The translations under genes were made by a program, and so were the position numbers. This document shows, piece by piece, positions 51,557 through 62,094 of a stretch of 64,000 nucleotides of DNA. Origin of the DNA: Brevundimonas sp. SORGH_AS_0993 (lineage in GTDB: Bacteria; Pseudomonadota; Alphaproteobacteria; Caulobacterales; Caulobacteraceae); the NCBI RefSeq assembly GCF_030818545.1, contig NZ_JAUTAH010000001.1, positions 439,001-503,000 of the forward strand. Reading direction: 5' to 3'. Numbering within the stretch: the first letter of the stretch is position 1; the number at the start of each line of letters is the position of its first letter. The notes under the pieces are model-generated. The model did not search any database, was not told the DNA's origin, and saw only the letters and a list, made by a program, of their open reading frames with translations.

Positions 51557-51760
51557 GCAGATGACTTTCGGTTACGGCATAGAGGCTGCAATAGGGCGTT
51601 CGGCGTCGGCTGCGCGCAAGCGCCCGGCCTGCGACATATGGCGCGCAAAGTTGCGATCCGTTCGCAACAAAAATCCAATGGCCGCAGGGGTTTGAACCCC
51701 GGCGTCGATGGGTCTAAGAAGCGCCGAATCCGCCTCTCCCCGGCGGACGAGGTTCCACGA

Positions 51761-52138
51761 ATGAACGCATTCCTGCTCCAATATCTGCCGGTGCTGATCT
51801 TCGCCGGCGTCGCCGCCGTCATCGGCGTTCTCTTCATCGTGCTGCCGCTCGTGCTGGCGCCGAAGAGCCCCGACGCCGAGAAGCTGTCGGCCTATGAATG
51901 CGGGTTCAACGCCTTCGATGACGCGCGCATGAAGTTCGACGTCCGCTTCTATCTGGTGTCGATCCTGTTCATCATCTTCGACTTGGAAGTCGCCTTCCTG
52001 TTCCCGTGGGCCGTGTCGATGTTCGACCTGTCGCACGGCGGCATGGTCTTCGCCTTCTGGTCGATGATGGTTTTCCTGGGCGTCCTGACCATCGGCTTCA
52101 TCTACGAATGGAAGAAGGGAGCCCTGGAATGGGAGTGA
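51761..52138 (+). CDS. nuoA: NADH-quinone oxidoreductase subunit A
   Basis: A 125-aa membrane subunit of complex I with three helices. [20 protein letters not shown], the conserved loop with the Cys, and [13 protein letters not shown] are diagnostic. The ATG at 51761 has GAGG 8 bases upstream. It opens the nuo operon; its end overlaps nuoB by 10 bases. Confidence 0.96.
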   Translation: MNAFLLQYLPVLIFAGVAAVIGVLFIVLPLVLAPKSPDAEKLSAYECGFNAFDDARMKFDVRFYLVSILFIIFDLEVAFLFPWAVSMFDLSHGGMVFAFWSMMVFLGVLTIGFIYEWKKGALEWE

Positions 52139-52731
52139 TCGCGCCTTCGTCGCCGCTGCCCATCGGATCGGCCGGCGCGCTTGTGCCCGCCGGATCGGCC
52201 GCTCGCTCGACCGTGGAGGGGTATGACCCCAAGATCCACGACAAGTTCTTCGAGGCGGTGAACACCGAACTGGGCGAGCGCGGCTTCCTGACCGCGTCGC
52301 TGGACGACGTCATCACCTGGGCCCGCACCGGCTCCTTGATGTGGATGACCTTCGGTCTGGCCTGCTGCGCCGTCGAGATGATCCAGATGTCGATGCCGCG
52401 TTTCGATGTGGAGCGGTTCGGTATGGCTCCGCGTGGCAGCCCGCGCCATTCGGACCTGATGATCGTCGCCGGCACCCTGACCAACAAGATGGCCCCGGCG
52501 ATCCGCAAGGTCTATGACCAGATGCCCGACCCGCGCTACGTCGTGTCCATGGGCAGCTGCGCCAACGGCGGCGGGTACTACCATTATAGTTACAGCGTCG
52601 TTCGCGGCTGCGACCGGGTCGTGCCGGTGGATGTCTATGTGCCGGGGTGCCCGCCGACGGCGGAGGCCCTGCTTTACGGCCTGCTGCAGTTGCAGAAGAA
52701 GATTCGCCGGACGGGGACCATCGACCGATGA
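52129..52731 (+). CDS. nuoB: NADH-quinone oxidoreductase subunit B
   Basis: A 200-aa subunit holding the N2 [4Fe-4S] cluster next to the quinone site. The ligands are visible in [11 protein letters not shown] (two adjacent Cys), [11 protein letters not shown] and [12 protein letters not shown]. The N-terminal 40 residues are Pro/Ala/Ser-rich as in other alphaproteobacteria. It starts inside the end of nuoA and overlaps nuoC by ATGA, implying coupled translation. Confidence 0.97.
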   Translation: MGVIAPSSPLPIGSAGALVPAGSAARSTVEGYDPKIHDKFFEAVNTELGERGFLTASLDDVITWARTGSLMWMTFGLACCAVEMIQMSMPRFDVERFGMAPRGSPRHSDLMIVAGTLTNKMAPAIRKVYDQMPDPRYVVSMGSCANGGGYYHYSYSVVRGCDRVVPVDVYVPGCPPTAEALLYGLLQLQKKIRRTGTIDR

Positions 52732-53357
52732 GCTCTCTTGCTGTTCAGGCCCAGTACGAGGCGGCGCTGACGCCGCTGGGGACCGAGATGGTCGCGGTGC
52801 TGGGCGTCGAGGCCCAGGTCGCCTATGGCGAGCTGACGCTGGTGGCGCAGCGCGAGCGGATCGTCGAAGTGATGACCACCCTGCGGGATCAGTTCGGCTT
52901 CCAGCAACTGCTGGACGTCTGCGGCGCCGACTATCCGGATCGTGCCGAGCGGTTCGAGGTGGTCTATCACCTGCTGTCGTTGACGCGGAACGCGCGGGTG
53001 CGGGTCAAGGTCTCGACCGACGAGGTCCAGCCCGTGGATACGGTCACGGGCGTCTATCCGTCCGCGGGCTGGTTCGAGCGCGAAGCCTACGACATGTACG
53101 GCGTCGTCTTCGCCGGCCATCCGGACATGCGCCGCCTGCTGACCGACTATGGGTTCGAGGGGCATCCGCTGCGCAAGGACTTCCCCATGACGGGCTATGT
53201 CGAGGTCCGTTACGACGAAGAACAGAAGCGCGTCGTCTATGAGCCGGTCAAGCTGACCCAGGAATTCCGGACGTTCGACTTCCTGTCGCCGTGGGAAGGA
53301 GCCGAATATCCGGCGCCGGTCCTGCCGGGCGACGAAAAGGCTGGAGTGAAGGGCTGA
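52728..53357 (+). CDS. nuoC: NADH-quinone oxidoreductase subunit C
   Basis: A 209-aa peripheral-arm subunit (30-kDa type). Signature: [19 protein letters not shown] followed by [19 protein letters not shown]. It is separate from nuoD, unlike the fused NuoCD of Escherichia coli. ATGA overlap with nuoB and TGATG with nuoD. Confidence 0.96.
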   Translation: MSSLAVQAQYEAALTPLGTEMVAVLGVEAQVAYGELTLVAQRERIVEVMTTLRDQFGFQQLLDVCGADYPDRAERFEVVYHLLSLTRNARVRVKVSTDEVQPVDTVTGVYPSAGWFEREAYDMYGVVFAGHPDMRRLLTDYGFEGHPLRKDFPMTGYVEVRYDEEQKRVVYEPVKLTQEFRTFDFLSPWEGAEYPAPVLPGDEKAGVKG

Positions 53358-54631
53358 TGGCTGACGGAGCGCACACCCCCGCGACCGTGAACGGCGCCGT
53401 CGATCCGTTCGAGGACATGCCGGTCGATCACCGCACCGACCACGCCAAGTCGATGGATGACCGCAAGTTCACCATCAACTTCGGCCCGCAGCACCCGGCC
53501 GCGCACGGCGTGCTGCGCCTGGTGCTGGAGCTGGACGGCGAGATCGTCGAGCGCGTCGATCCGCACATCGGCCTGCTGCACCGCGGCACCGAAAAGCTGA
53601 TGGAAGCACGCACCTATCTGCAGAACGTGCCCTATCTGGATCGGCTGGACTATGTCGCGCCGATGAACCAGGAGCACGCCTTCTGCCTGGCCATCGAGCG
53701 GCTACTGGGCATCGAGGTTCCGTACCGCGCCCAACTGATCCGGGTGCTGTATTCCGAGATCGGCCGGATCGGCAACCATCTGCTGAACGCGACCATGCAG
53801 GCCATGGACGTGGGCGCCCTGACTCCGCCGCTGTGGGGCCACGAGGAGCGCGAAAAGCTGATGGTGTTCTACGAGCGCGCCTGCGGCGCCCGTCTGCACG
53901 CCAACTATTTCCGTCCCGGCGGCGTTCACCAGGACCTGCCGATGGACCTGATCGACGATATCGGTCGCTGGTGCGAAGACTTCCCCAAGGCCCTGGCCGA
54001 CATCGAAAGCCTGGTCACGGAAAACCGCATCTTCAAGCAGCGCAACGTCGACATCGGCGTGGTGTCCAAGGAGCAGGCCCTGGCCTGGGCCTTCTCAGGC
54101 GTGATGCTGCGCGGATCGGACATCGCCTGGGACCTGCGCAAGGCCCAGCCGTATGAATGCTACGCCGAACTGGAGTTCGACGTGCCGGTCGGCAAGAACG
54201 GCGACTGCTGGGACCGCTACCTGTGCCGCGTCGAGGAGATGAAGCAGTCGGTTCGGATCATGGAGCAGTGCATCCACAAGCTGCGCAACTGTCCCGGCGA
54301 GCCCGTCATGATCGAGGACAACAAGATCGTGCCGCCCCGTCGCGGCGAGATGAAGCGGTCGATGGAATCCCTGATCCATCACTTCAAACTGTACACCGAA
54401 GGCTTCAAGACTCCCGAGGGCGAGGTCTATGCAGCCGTCGAGGCGCCCAAGGGCGAGTTCGGCATCTACCTGGTGTCCGACGGCACCAACAAACCCTATC
54501 GCGTGAAGATCTCGGCGCCGGGCTTCCGTCACCTGCAGGCGATGGACTGGATGAACCGCGGCCACCAGCTGGCCGACGTGTCCGCTATCCTGGGGTCGCT
54601 CGACATCGTTTTCGGAGAAGTGGACCGATGA
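53357..54631 (+). CDS. nuoD: NADH-quinone oxidoreductase subunit D
   Basis: A 424-aa subunit (49-kDa type) forming the quinone-binding cavity with Nuo[21 protein letters not shown] and [14 protein letters not shown] are conserved; [15 protein letters not shown] and the C-terminal [11 protein letters not shown] complete the family pattern. The N-terminal 35 residues are a variable extension. ATGA overlap with nuoE. Confidence 0.97.
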   Translation: MADGAHTPATVNGAVDPFEDMPVDHRTDHAKSMDDRKFTINFGPQHPAAHGVLRLVLELDGEIVERVDPHIGLLHRGTEKLMEARTYLQNVPYLDRLDYVAPMNQEHAFCLAIERLLGIEVPYRAQLIRVLYSEIGRIGNHLLNATMQAMDVGALTPPLWGHEEREKLMVFYERACGARLHANYFRPGGVHQDLPMDLIDDIGRWCEDFPKALADIESLVTENRIFKQRNVDIGVVSKEQALAWAFSGVMLRGSDIAWDLRKAQPYECYAELEFDVPVGKNGDCWDRYLCRVEEMKQSVRIMEQCIHKLRNCPGEPVMIEDNKIVPPRRGEMKRSMESLIHHFKLYTEGFKTPEGEVYAAVEAPKGEFGIYLVSDGTNKPYRVKISAPGFRHLQAMDWMNRGHQLADVSAILGSLDIVFGEVDR

Positions 54632-55305
54632 GCGTTCGTCGTCTCGCCAAGGACCAGCCTGCCTCTTTCGCCTTCTCGAAGGACACCCTGGCCAAGGCCG
54701 AATGGTGGCTGAAGAAATATCCTGAGACCCGTCGGCAGTCGGCGGTGATCCCGGTCTTGTGGCTGGTGCAGAAGCAGGAAGGCTGGGTGTCCGAGCCTGC
54801 CATCCGCGCCGTCGGCGAACTGTTGGGCATGCCGTTCATACGGGTGCTGGAGGTCGCGACCTTCTACACCATGTTCATGCTGGAGCCGGTCGGCAAGACG
54901 GCGCTGATCCAGGTGTGCGGCACCACGCCCTGCATGCTGCGCGGCGCCAATGAGCTGATGCGCGTCTGCAAGGAGAAGATCGGTCCCAAGGATCATCTGT
55001 CCGCCGACGGCCGCTTCACCTGGCAGGAAGTCGAATGCCTGGGCGCCTGTTCGAACGCCCCGATGGCCCAGATCAACGACTATTATTTCGAAGACCTGAC
55101 GCCCGAGACGATCGGCCAGATCATCGACGACTTCGCCGCCGGCAAGACGCCGGAGCGCGGCTCCTACATCGGTCGCACCAATGCGGCGCCGGTCGGCGGG
55201 GCCAAGACCCTGCTGGACCCGAAGTTGTATGACGGCTCGGCGGCCCAGCCGATCAAGAAGCTGCCGAACAGCGATCCGGCCCCGGCCGAAAAGGCCCCGG
55301 CCTGA
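54628..55305 (+). CDS. nuoE: NADH-quinone oxidoreductase subunit E
   Basis: A 225-aa subunit (24-kDa type) with the N1a [2Fe-2S] cluster: [15 protein letters not shown] gives two cysteines and [13 protein letters not shown] the other two. A Pro/Ala-rich C-terminal tail of about 50 residues extends past the core, as in alphaproteobacteria. TGATG overlap with the next small gene. Confidence 0.97.
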   Translation: MSVRRLAKDQPASFAFSKDTLAKAEWWLKKYPETRRQSAVIPVLWLVQKQEGWVSEPAIRAVGELLGMPFIRVLEVATFYTMFMLEPVGKTALIQVCGTTPCMLRGANELMRVCKEKIGPKDHLSADGRFTWQEVECLGACSNAPMAQINDYYFEDLTPETIGQIIDDFAAGKTPERGSYIGRTNAAPVGGAKTLLDPKLYDGSAAQPIKKLPNSDPAPAEKAPA

Positions 55306-55568
55306 TGCCCGCTCCGGACCTGAACACCGACGAAGGGCGCACCGCCTATCGCAAGGAGCTGCGCGCCGTGGGGCGTCCGCTGCGGGCGGGCGGCCTGGCC
55401 CTGGTCGTGGGGGCGGCCGTCGTCATCCTGATGACGCGCCAGGGCGCGCTGGGCGCCTGGGCGGTCAACGCCTCCTACTTCATGCTGGCGGCCGGCTGGG
55501 TGATGGTTCTGGCGGCCATCTGGATGCGCACCCGTCACCACAAGCGCCGCATGGCGGAAGGACTCTGA
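55305..55568 (+). CDS. Small membrane protein inserted between nuoE and nuoF
   Basis: An 87-aa protein with two predicted transmembrane helices ([15 protein letters not shown] and [19 protein letters not shown]) and a basic C-terminus ([13 protein letters not shown]). No family recognised. Its ATG overlaps the nuoE stop, and nuoF starts 5 bases after its stop, so it is translated as part of the operon. It may be an accessory or assembly factor of complex I; this is inference. Confidence 0.85.
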   Translation: MPAPDLNTDEGRTAYRKELRAVGRPLRAGGLALVVGAAVVILMTRQGALGAWAVNASYFMLAAGWVMVLAAIWMRTRHHKRRMAEGL

Positions 55569-55573
55569 GGGCC

Positions 55574-56887
55574 ATGGTCGGAATCCTCGAAGACAAGGAC
55601 CGAATCTTCACCAACCTGTACGGCTTCCACGACTGGACGCTGGACGGGGCGAAGACGCGCGGGGCGTGGAACGCCACCAAGGACATGCTGGACCTTGGCC
55701 GCGACTGGATCATCAACAACGTCAAGGCCTCGGGTCTGCGCGGCCGGGGCGGCGCCGGCTTCTCTACCGGTTTGAAGTGGTCGTTCATGCCCAAGGAAGT
55801 GAAGGATCGCCCTCACTATTTGGTCGTCAACGCCGACGAATCCGAACCCGCGACCTGCAAGGATCGCGAGATCATGCGCCATGATCCGCATCTGCTGATC
55901 GAAGGCTGCCTGATCGCCAGCTTCGCCATGCAGGCCCACGCCTGCTACATCTATCTGCGCGGCGAATATGTGCTGGAACGCGAGCGCATGGAGGCGGCGG
56001 TCAAACAGGCCTATGAGGCCAGGCTGATCGGCAAGGACAATGTCCACGGCTGGGATTTCGACGTCTATATCCACCACGGCGGCGGCGCCTATATCTGCGG
56101 CGAAGAGACGGCCCTGCTGGAATCGCTTGAAGGCAAGAAGGGCCAGCCGCGCTTGAAGCCGCCGTTCCCGGCCGGCGCGGGCCTGTACGGCTGCCCGACC
56201 ACGGTGAACAATGTCGAATCGATCGCGGTCGTCGGCACCATCCTGCGTCGCGGGGCCGACTGGTTCGCCGGCTTCGGCCGTCCGAACAACACCGGCACCA
56301 AGCTGATGTCCCTGTCGGGCCATGTGAACACGCCCTGCGTCGTCGAAGAGGCCATGTCGATCCCGCTGCGCCAGTTGATCGAGGATCACGGCGGCGGCGT
56401 TCGCGGCGGCTGGGAAAACCTGAAGGCCATTATCCCCGGCGGCGCCTCCTGTCCGATCATCACGCGCGAACAGGCCGAAACCGTCTTGATGGACTTCGAT
56501 TCCATGCGCGAAGTTCGCTCCTCGCTGGGCACCGCCGGCGTGACGGTGATGGATCAGTCCACCGACGTCGTGAAGGCGATCGCCCGCATCAGCTACTTCT
56601 TCAAGCACGAGAGCTGCGGCCAGTGCACCCCCTGCCGCGAAGGCACTGGCTGGATGTGGCGTGTGCTGGAGCGGATGGCGGTGGGAGAGGCCGATCCGTC
56701 GGAAATCGACCTGCTGCTGGACGTCGCCGGCCAGGTCGAGGGCCACACCATCTGCGCCCTGGGCGACGCCGCCGCCTGGCCGGTTCAGGGCCTGATCCGT
56801 CACTTCCGTCACGAGATCGAAGAGCGGATCGCCAACTATCGCAGCCGCCGCGCGAACTTCGCCGGCCATGCGATCGCGGCGGAGTAG
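55574..56887 (+). CDS. nuoF: NADH-quinone oxidoreductase subunit F
   Basis: A 437-aa subunit (51-kDa type) binding NADH, FMN and the N3 [4Fe-4S] cluster. FMN/NADH glycine-rich loops: [16 protein letters not shown] and [19 protein letters not shown]. Cluster ligands: [15 protein letters not shown] (three Cys) and [13 protein letters not shown] (fourth). This is the electron-entry subunit. Confidence 0.97.
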   Translation: MVGILEDKDRIFTNLYGFHDWTLDGAKTRGAWNATKDMLDLGRDWIINNVKASGLRGRGGAGFSTGLKWSFMPKEVKDRPHYLVVNADESEPATCKDREIMRHDPHLLIEGCLIASFAMQAHACYIYLRGEYVLERERMEAAVKQAYEARLIGKDNVHGWDFDVYIHHGGGAYICGEETALLESLEGKKGQPRLKPPFPAGAGLYGCPTTVNNVESIAVVGTILRRGADWFAGFGRPNNTGTKLMSLSGHVNTPCVVEEAMSIPLRQLIEDHGGGVRGGWENLKAIIPGGASCPIITREQAETVLMDFDSMREVRSSLGTAGVTVMDQSTDVVKAIARISYFFKHESCGQCTPCREGTGWMWRVLERMAVGEADPSEIDLLLDVAGQVEGHTICALGDAAAWPVQGLIRHFRHEIEERIANYRSRRANFAGHAIAAE

Positions 56888-56889
56888 AG

Positions 56890-57270
56890 ATGCGCCGTCT
56901 TCCCATCCTGATGCTGATCCTGCCCGTCCTCGCCGCCTGCGGCGAGGCGGACAAGGCTGCGCCCCAGGCGAAGGAAGCCCCGAAGGCCGCCGCCGCGCCG
57001 GTTGCGCCCGTCGCCGCCGCCCCGGCCGATCTGGAGGCCGCGTGCCGCCAAGAGGTCGAGACCCTGTTCGGTCAGTCGAGCGGCGAGGTCAGCTACAGGC
57101 CCGCCGGTGACGGCAAGGGCCAGGTGTCGTGGCCTGCGCCGGTGGACGGCGGGGTGCTGAGTTTTGAATGCCGGACCGACGGCGACCGCGTGGGACTGTT
57201 CCGCGACGGCCGCAAGATGTCCGTCGATGTCCAGATGGCGGCCCCGGCCGCCGAACAAGAGGCCCGCTGA
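56890..57270 (+). CDS. Lipoprotein inserted between nuoF and nuoG
   Basis: A 126-aa protein with a lipoprotein signal (LPILMLILPVLAAC, lipobox LAAC, acylated Cys about residue 17), an Ala/Pro/Lys-rich linker and a small domain with two further cysteines (LEAACRQEVETLFGQSSGEV and VLSFECRTDG) that could pair. It starts 2 bases after the nuoF stop and ends in the nuoG start (TGATG). It acts outside the cytoplasm, unlike its NuoF and NuoG neighbours. Function unknown. Confidence 0.85.
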   Translation: MRRLPILMLILPVLAACGEADKAAPQAKEAPKAAAAPVAPVAAAPADLEAACRQEVETLFGQSSGEVSYRPAGDGKGQVSWPAPVDGGVLSFECRTDGDRVGLFRDGRKMSVDVQMAAPAAEQEAR

Positions 57271-59315
57271 TGCCCGTCGCCAAGGTCAACGGCGTAGAAA
57301 CCGAATTCGAGCCCGGCATGACCGTGCTCCAGGTCGCCGAACTCGCGGGGCAGGAAATCCCGCGCTTCTGCTATCACGAGCGCCTGTCCATCGCGGGCAA
57401 CTGCCGCATGTGCCTGGTCGAGGTGAAGCCCGGACCGCCGAAGCCGCAGGCCTCGTGCGCCCTGCCGGCCGCCGACGGCCAAGAAATCTTCACCGACACG
57501 CCGATGGTGAAGAAGGCACGCGAAGGGGTGATGGAATTCCTGCTCATCAACCACCCGCTGGACTGCCCGATCTGCGACCAGGGCGGGGAATGCGACCTGC
57601 AGGACCAGGCCATGGGCTATGGCCGCGACGGCTCTCGCTATGCCGAGAATAAGCGCGCGGTCGAAGAAAAGTACATGGGGCCGACGATCAAGACCTTCAT
57701 GACGCGCTGCATCCAATGCACGCGCTGCGTCCGGTTCGTCACCGAAGTCGCCGGGGTGCCGGACATCGGCATGATCTCGCGCGGCGAGGACGCCGAGATC
57801 ACGACCTATCTGGAGAAGTCGGTCGCCTCGGAACTGTCTGGCAACGTCAACGACCTGTGCCCGGTCGGCGCCCTGACGCACCGCCCTTGGCAGTACCACT
57901 ATCGCCCGTGGGAACTGAAGAAGACCGAGACCATCGATGTGATGGACGCCCTCGGCTCGAACATCCGCGCCGACTATCGCGGGTCCGAGGTCATGCGGGT
58001 GCTGCCGCGCGTCAACGAGGGCATCAACGAGGAGTGGCTGTCGGACAAGAGCCGCTACGTCGTCGACGGCCTGACCGCGCGTCGCCTGGACCGGCCTTGG
58101 GTCCGCGAGAACGGCAAGCTGCGCGCCGCGTCGTGGAATGAGGCGCTGGACGCCGTCGCCGCCAAGCTGAAGGCTGCGCCGGCCGACCGCATCGGCGTGA
58201 TCGCCGGCGACCTGCAGGACGCGGAGTCGATGAAGGCGACGCTGGACCTGTTCCGCGCCCTGGGCTCGAACAACACCGACTGCCGCCAGGACGGCGCCGC
58301 TGTGGGTTATGGCCCGCGTGAGGGATGGTTGTTCAATTCCGGCCTGGAAAGCATTGAAAAAGCTGACGCCGTCCTGATCGTCGGCGCCAATCCGCGCACC
58401 GAGGCGCCGCTGCTGAACGCCCGCCTGCGCAAGGCCTGGCTGAAGGGCGGGATGGAGATCGGCCTGATCGGCGAACAGGCCGAGTTGACGTTCGACTACG
58501 CCTATCTGGGCGCCGGATCGAAGACCCTGGCCAAGCTGCCCAAGTCGGCGATGGATTTCCTGACCAAGGCCGAGCGTCCGGCGATCATCGTCGGCGCGGG
58601 CGCGCTGACGGGGGAGGGCGGTTCGGCCGTCCTGAACGCCCTGGGCGCCCTGGCCAAGAAGGTCGGCGTGGTCGTCGAAGGCTGGAATGGCTTCAACGTC
58701 CTGCACCACGCCGCGGCGCGCGTGGGCGGTCTGGATATGGGCTTCGTGCCCGGTGAAGGCGGCCTGACGGTCGCCGAGATGCTGAAGCCGGATGCGCTGG
58801 ACGTGCTGTTCCTGCTGGGAGCCGACGAGGTCGATCCGACCGGCTCGAACGCCTTCCGCGTCTATCTGGGCAGTCACGGCGACCGGGGCGCGCACGGCGC
58901 CGACGTGATCCTGCCGGGCGCGGCCTATACCGAGAAGTCGGGCCTCTACGTCAACACCGAGGGCCGGGTGCAGATGGCCGAGCGCGTGGTCTTCCCGAAG
59001 GGCGAGGCCAAGGAAGACTGGGCCATCATCCGCGCCCTGTCGGCCCGTGTCGACCAGACGCTGCCCTATGACACCCTGGACCAGCTGCGCGCCAAGCTGA
59101 TGGCCGATCACCCGACGTTCGGGCGCGTCGACTATCTGCCCGCGCCGGCGGCGTTCGACGTGGCCAGCCTGGGCGCCAAGGGCGATCTGGGCGACCGGAC
59201 CTTCGTTTCGGCCGTGGCCGACCCCTATCTTTCCAATCCGATCGCGCGCGCCAGCGCGACCATGGCCGAGCTGTCCGCCCTGCGGGTCGCCCCGGTCGCG
59301 ATGGCGGCGGAGTAA
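57270..59315 (+). CDS. nuoG: NADH-quinone oxidoreductase subunit G
   Basis: A 681-aa subunit (75-kDa type) holding several iron-sulfur clusters. [2Fe-2S]: RFCYHERLSIAGNCRMC and the Cys in QASCALP. The His/Cys4 cluster: HPLDCPICDQGGECDLQD. [4Fe-4S]: RCIQCTRCVRF with NDLCPVGAL. The rest is the molybdopterin-oxidoreductase-like domain, without cofactor. The start overlaps the preceding lipoprotein stop. Confidence 0.97.
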   Translation: MPVAKVNGVETEFEPGMTVLQVAELAGQEIPRFCYHERLSIAGNCRMCLVEVKPGPPKPQASCALPAADGQEIFTDTPMVKKAREGVMEFLLINHPLDCPICDQGGECDLQDQAMGYGRDGSRYAENKRAVEEKYMGPTIKTFMTRCIQCTRCVRFVTEVAGVPDIGMISRGEDAEITTYLEKSVASELSGNVNDLCPVGALTHRPWQYHYRPWELKKTETIDVMDALGSNIRADYRGSEVMRVLPRVNEGINEEWLSDKSRYVVDGLTARRLDRPWVRENGKLRAASWNEALDAVAAKLKAAPADRIGVIAGDLQDAESMKATLDLFRALGSNNTDCRQDGAAVGYGPREGWLFNSGLESIEKADAVLIVGANPRTEAPLLNARLRKAWLKGGMEIGLIGEQAELTFDYAYLGAGSKTLAKLPKSAMDFLTKAERPAIIVGAGALTGEGGSAVLNALGALAKKVGVVVEGWNGFNVLHHAAARVGGLDMGFVPGEGGLTVAEMLKPDALDVLFLLGADEVDPTGSNAFRVYLGSHGDRGAHGADVILPGAAYTEKSGLYVNTEGRVQMAERVVFPKGEAKEDWAIIRALSARVDQTLPYDTLDQLRAKLMADHPTFGRVDYLPAPAAFDVASLGAKGDLGDRTFVSAVADPYLSNPIARASATMAELSALRVAPVAMAAE

Positions 59316-59318
59316 GTC

Positions 59319-60392
59319 ATGGACGCTGCTGCAAACTTCTCGCCGCTGGGCTGGACGCTGATCACGGTCGGCCAGATCCTGCTGATCACTGTGGGCGTGC
59401 TGGTCGGCGTGGCCTTCCTGCTGCTGGCCGACCGCAAGGTCTGGGCCTCGGTCCAGATGCGAAAGGGACCGAACGTCGTGGGCCCCTTCGGCCTGCTGCA
59501 GTCGTTCGCGGACATGCTGAAGTTCGTGCTGAAGGAGGTGGTCATCCCCTCAGGCGCGGACAAGGCGGTGTTCCTGCTGGCGCCGATCATCACCGTGATC
59601 CTGGCCTTCATGGCCTGGGCCGTGATTCCGTTCGCGCCGGGCTGGGTCGTGTCCGACCTGAACGTCGGCATCCTTTACATCTTCGCGGTGTCGTCGCTGG
59701 GCGTGTACGGCATCATCATGGGCGGCTGGGCTTCGAACTCGAAGTATCCGTTCCTGGGTTCGCTGCGGTCGGCCGCGCAGATGGTATCCTATGAAGTCTC
59801 CCTGGGCCTGATCATCATCAATGTGATCCTGCTGGCCGGGACGATGAACCTGTCCGGGATCGTGTCCAGCCAGAGCGGCTATGCCTGGAACTGGTACGTC
59901 TTCGGCGGAGGCAAGGACACCTGGCCGCTGGTCGTCGTCATGTTCCCGATGATGATCGTCTTCTTCATCTCGGCCCTGGCCGAGACCAACCGACCGCCCT
60001 TCGACCTGCCCGAGGCCGAGTCGGAACTGGTGGCCGGTTATCAGGTCGAATACAGCTCCACGACCTATCTGCTGTTCATGATGGGCGAGTACGTCAACAT
60101 CGTCTTTATGTCGGCGTTCATCAGCATCCTGTTCTTCGGAGGATGGAATCCAGGCTTCCTGTCGCAGTCCTTCCTGGACAGCCTGCCGACGTGGGTCGCC
60201 TATGCGATCTATCTGCTGACCTTCGTCACCAAGACAGTGATCTGGTTCCTGGCGTTCGCCTTGGTAAAGGCGTTCGTGCCGCGTTACCGCTACGACCAGC
60301 TGATGCGTTTGGGCTGGAAGGTCTTCCTGCCGGCCTCTCTGGTCGCCGTGGTCGTGACATCGGCCTGGCGCGTGTTTGCGGTGGGGTCGTGA
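59319..60392 (+). CDS. nuoH: NADH-quinone oxidoreductase subunit H
   Basis: A 357-aa membrane subunit that links the quinone site to the proton-pumping arm. [40 protein letters not shown] and the loop [19 protein letters not shown] are conserved NuoH segments with the key acidic residues. About eight helices. Its stop overlaps the next lipoprotein gene start. Confidence 0.97.
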   Translation: MDAAANFSPLGWTLITVGQILLITVGVLVGVAFLLLADRKVWASVQMRKGPNVVGPFGLLQSFADMLKFVLKEVVIPSGADKAVFLLAPIITVILAFMAWAVIPFAPGWVVSDLNVGILYIFAVSSLGVYGIIMGGWASNSKYPFLGSLRSAAQMVSYEVSLGLIIINVILLAGTMNLSGIVSSQSGYAWNWYVFGGGKDTWPLVVVMFPMMIVFFISALAETNRPPFDLPEAESELVAGYQVEYSSTTYLLFMMGEYVNIVFMSAFISILFFGGWNPGFLSQSFLDSLPTWVAYAIYLLTFVTKTVIWFLAFALVKAFVPRYRYDQLMRLGWKVFLPASLVAVVVTSAWRVFAVGS

Positions 60393-60595
60393 TGGGCGTT
60401 CGCGCGCTGGCCCTTCTGATCGTCGCCGCACCGGTCGTCATGGCCTGCGCGCCCGACACCCGCATCCCGGAATCCAGCTATCAATGGGAGCGTCGCCAGG
60501 CGCGCATCGAAGCCGACTGGCGCGCCAGTCAGACCGTCGCGTCTCAGGCCGCCCAAACGCCCGCACCGACGCCTGCCGCGAAGGATAAGCCCTGA
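60392..60595 (+). CDS. Small lipoprotein between nuoH and nuoI
   Basis: A 67-aa protein: signal [15 protein letters not shown] with lipobox VMAC, then a charged stretch ([20 protein letters not shown]) and an Ala/Pro-rich end. It overlaps nuoH by GTGATG and nuoI by TGATG, so its translation is tied to both. Function unknown; an assembly or anchoring role for complex I is possible. Confidence 0.85.
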   Translation: MGVRALALLIVAAPVVMACAPDTRIPESSYQWERRQARIEADWRASQTVASQAAQTPAPTPAAKDKP

Positions 60596-61086
60596 TGTTC
60601 ACCCGTATCGCCCAGGCCGCGAAGGGCGCGATGATGCTCGACGCCATCGGCGCCATTGGCCTGACCCTGAAATACATGGCGCGCCCTAAGGCGACCGTGA
60701 ACTATCCGTTCGAGCGGAACCCGCAGTCGCCGCGCTTCCGGGGCGAGCACGCCCTGCGCCGTTATCCGAACGGCGAGGAACGCTGCATCGCCTGCAAGCT
60801 GTGCGAGGCCATCTGCCCGGCGCAGGCCATCACCATCGAGGCCGAACCGCGCGCTGACGGCAGCCGCCGCACGACCCGCTACGACATCGACATGGTCAAA
60901 TGCATCTACTGCGGCCTGTGCCAGGAGGCCTGCCCGGTGGACGCCATCGTGGAAGGGCCGAACTCTGAGTTCGCCGTCGAAACGCGCGAGGAGTTGCTGT
61001 TCGACAAGGCCCGACTGCTGGACAACGGGGATCGCTGGGAACGCGAGATCGCCAAGAATCTGGAACTCGACGCGCCTTACCGCTAA
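60595..61086 (+). CDS. nuoI: NADH-quinone oxidoreductase subunit I
   Basis: A 163-aa ferredoxin-like subunit (TYKY/23-kDa type) with two [4Fe-4S] clusters: [15 protein letters not shown] and [17 protein letters not shown]. The N-terminal helix region and [20 protein letters not shown] are typical of the family. A 71-base gap to nuoJ is the longest in the operon. Confidence 0.97.
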   Translation: MFTRIAQAAKGAMMLDAIGAIGLTLKYMARPKATVNYPFERNPQSPRFRGEHALRRYPNGEERCIACKLCEAICPAQAITIEAEPRADGSRRTTRYDIDMVKCIYCGLCQEACPVDAIVEGPNSEFAVETREELLFDKARLLDNGDRWEREIAKNLELDAPYR

Positions 61087-61157
61087 GGCGCTCACGCTAA
61101 CGGGTCGGCGATTCCCAAACGGGATCGCGGCCGAGACGAAAGGGGCTTCGTCCCGAC

Positions 61158-61784
61158 ATGCTGCAAAGCATAGCCTTCTTCCTGCTGGCGGGCGTCGCCA
61201 CGGTTTCCGGCCTTCTGGTCGTGACCGCGCGCAACCCCGTGCACAGCGTTCTCTTCCTGATCCTGACCTTCTTTTCGGCGGCGGGCCTGTTCGTCCTGTT
61301 GGGGGCTGAATTCTTGGCGATGCTGCTGGTCGTCGTCTATGTGGGCGCGGTGGCGGTGCTGTTCCTGTTCGTCGTCATGATGCTGGACGTCGATTTCCTG
61401 AAGCTGCGCGAAGGTTATGCGCGCTACCTGCCGATCGGGGCGATCATCGCCGCCGTTCTGCTGGCCGAGATGATCATGGTCTCCATCGCCGTGGTGCGCG
61501 GCGGCGTGGCGGCCGAAGGCGCCGACCTGGCGGCGCCCAATGCCGGCATGACCAATGTCGAGGCCATCGGCCGGGTGCTGTACACCGACTACATCTACTT
61601 CTTCCAGGCGGCCGGGATCGTGCTGCTGATCGCCATGATCGGCGCCATTACCCTGACGCTGCGCCACAAGCCGCACATCAAGCGCCAGAACATCGCCGAC
61701 CAGGTCAACCGTTCGGCCGCCAAGGCGATGGAGGTCAGGTCGGTCCCAACCGGGCAGGGCGTCTCGCCCGAGGAGCTTCTCTGA
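61158..61784 (+). CDS. nuoJ: NADH-quinone oxidoreductase subunit J
   Basis: A 208-aa membrane subunit of five helices. [20 protein letters not shown] and [20 protein letters not shown], with the pi-bulge helix, are the signature. The ribosome site AGGGG lies in the loop of a small hairpin (61135-61152). The stop overlaps nuoK by one base. Confidence 0.95.
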   Translation: MLQSIAFFLLAGVATVSGLLVVTARNPVHSVLFLILTFFSAAGLFVLLGAEFLAMLLVVVYVGAVAVLFLFVVMMLDVDFLKLREGYARYLPIGAIIAAVLLAEMIMVSIAVVRGGVAAEGADLAAPNAGMTNVEAIGRVLYTDYIYFFQAAGIVLLIAMIGAITLTLRHKPHIKRQNIADQVNRSAAKAMEVRSVPTGQGVSPEELL

Positions 61785-62092
61785 TGTCCATCGGTCTAAC
61801 CCACTATCTGACGGTCGCCGCCATCCTGTTCACCATCGGGGTGTTCGGCATCTTCGTGAACCGCAAGAACGTCATCATCATCCTGATGTCGATCGAACTG
61901 ATCCTGCTGGCCGTGAACATCAACTTCGTGGCCTTCTCCGCCTATCTGCAGGACATTAGCGGGCAGATCATGGCCATGTTCGTCCTGACGGTCGCCGCGG
62001 CCGAGGCCGCCGTCGGCTTGGCGATCCTTGTGACCTTCTTCCGTAACCGCGGGGACATCGCGGTCGACGACGCTTCCGTGATGAAGGGCTGA
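61784..62092 (+). CDS. nuoK: NADH-quinone oxidoreductase subunit K
   Basis: A 102-aa membrane subunit with three helices. [20 protein letters not shown] holds the conserved membrane Glu, and [19 protein letters not shown] the second. Two bases separate its stop from the nuoL GTG. Confidence 0.96.
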   Translation: MSIGLTHYLTVAAILFTIGVFGIFVNRKNVIIILMSIELILLAVNINFVAFSAYLQDISGQIMAMFVLTVAAAEAAVGLAILVTFFRNRGDIAVDDASVMKG

Positions 62093-62094
62093 GC

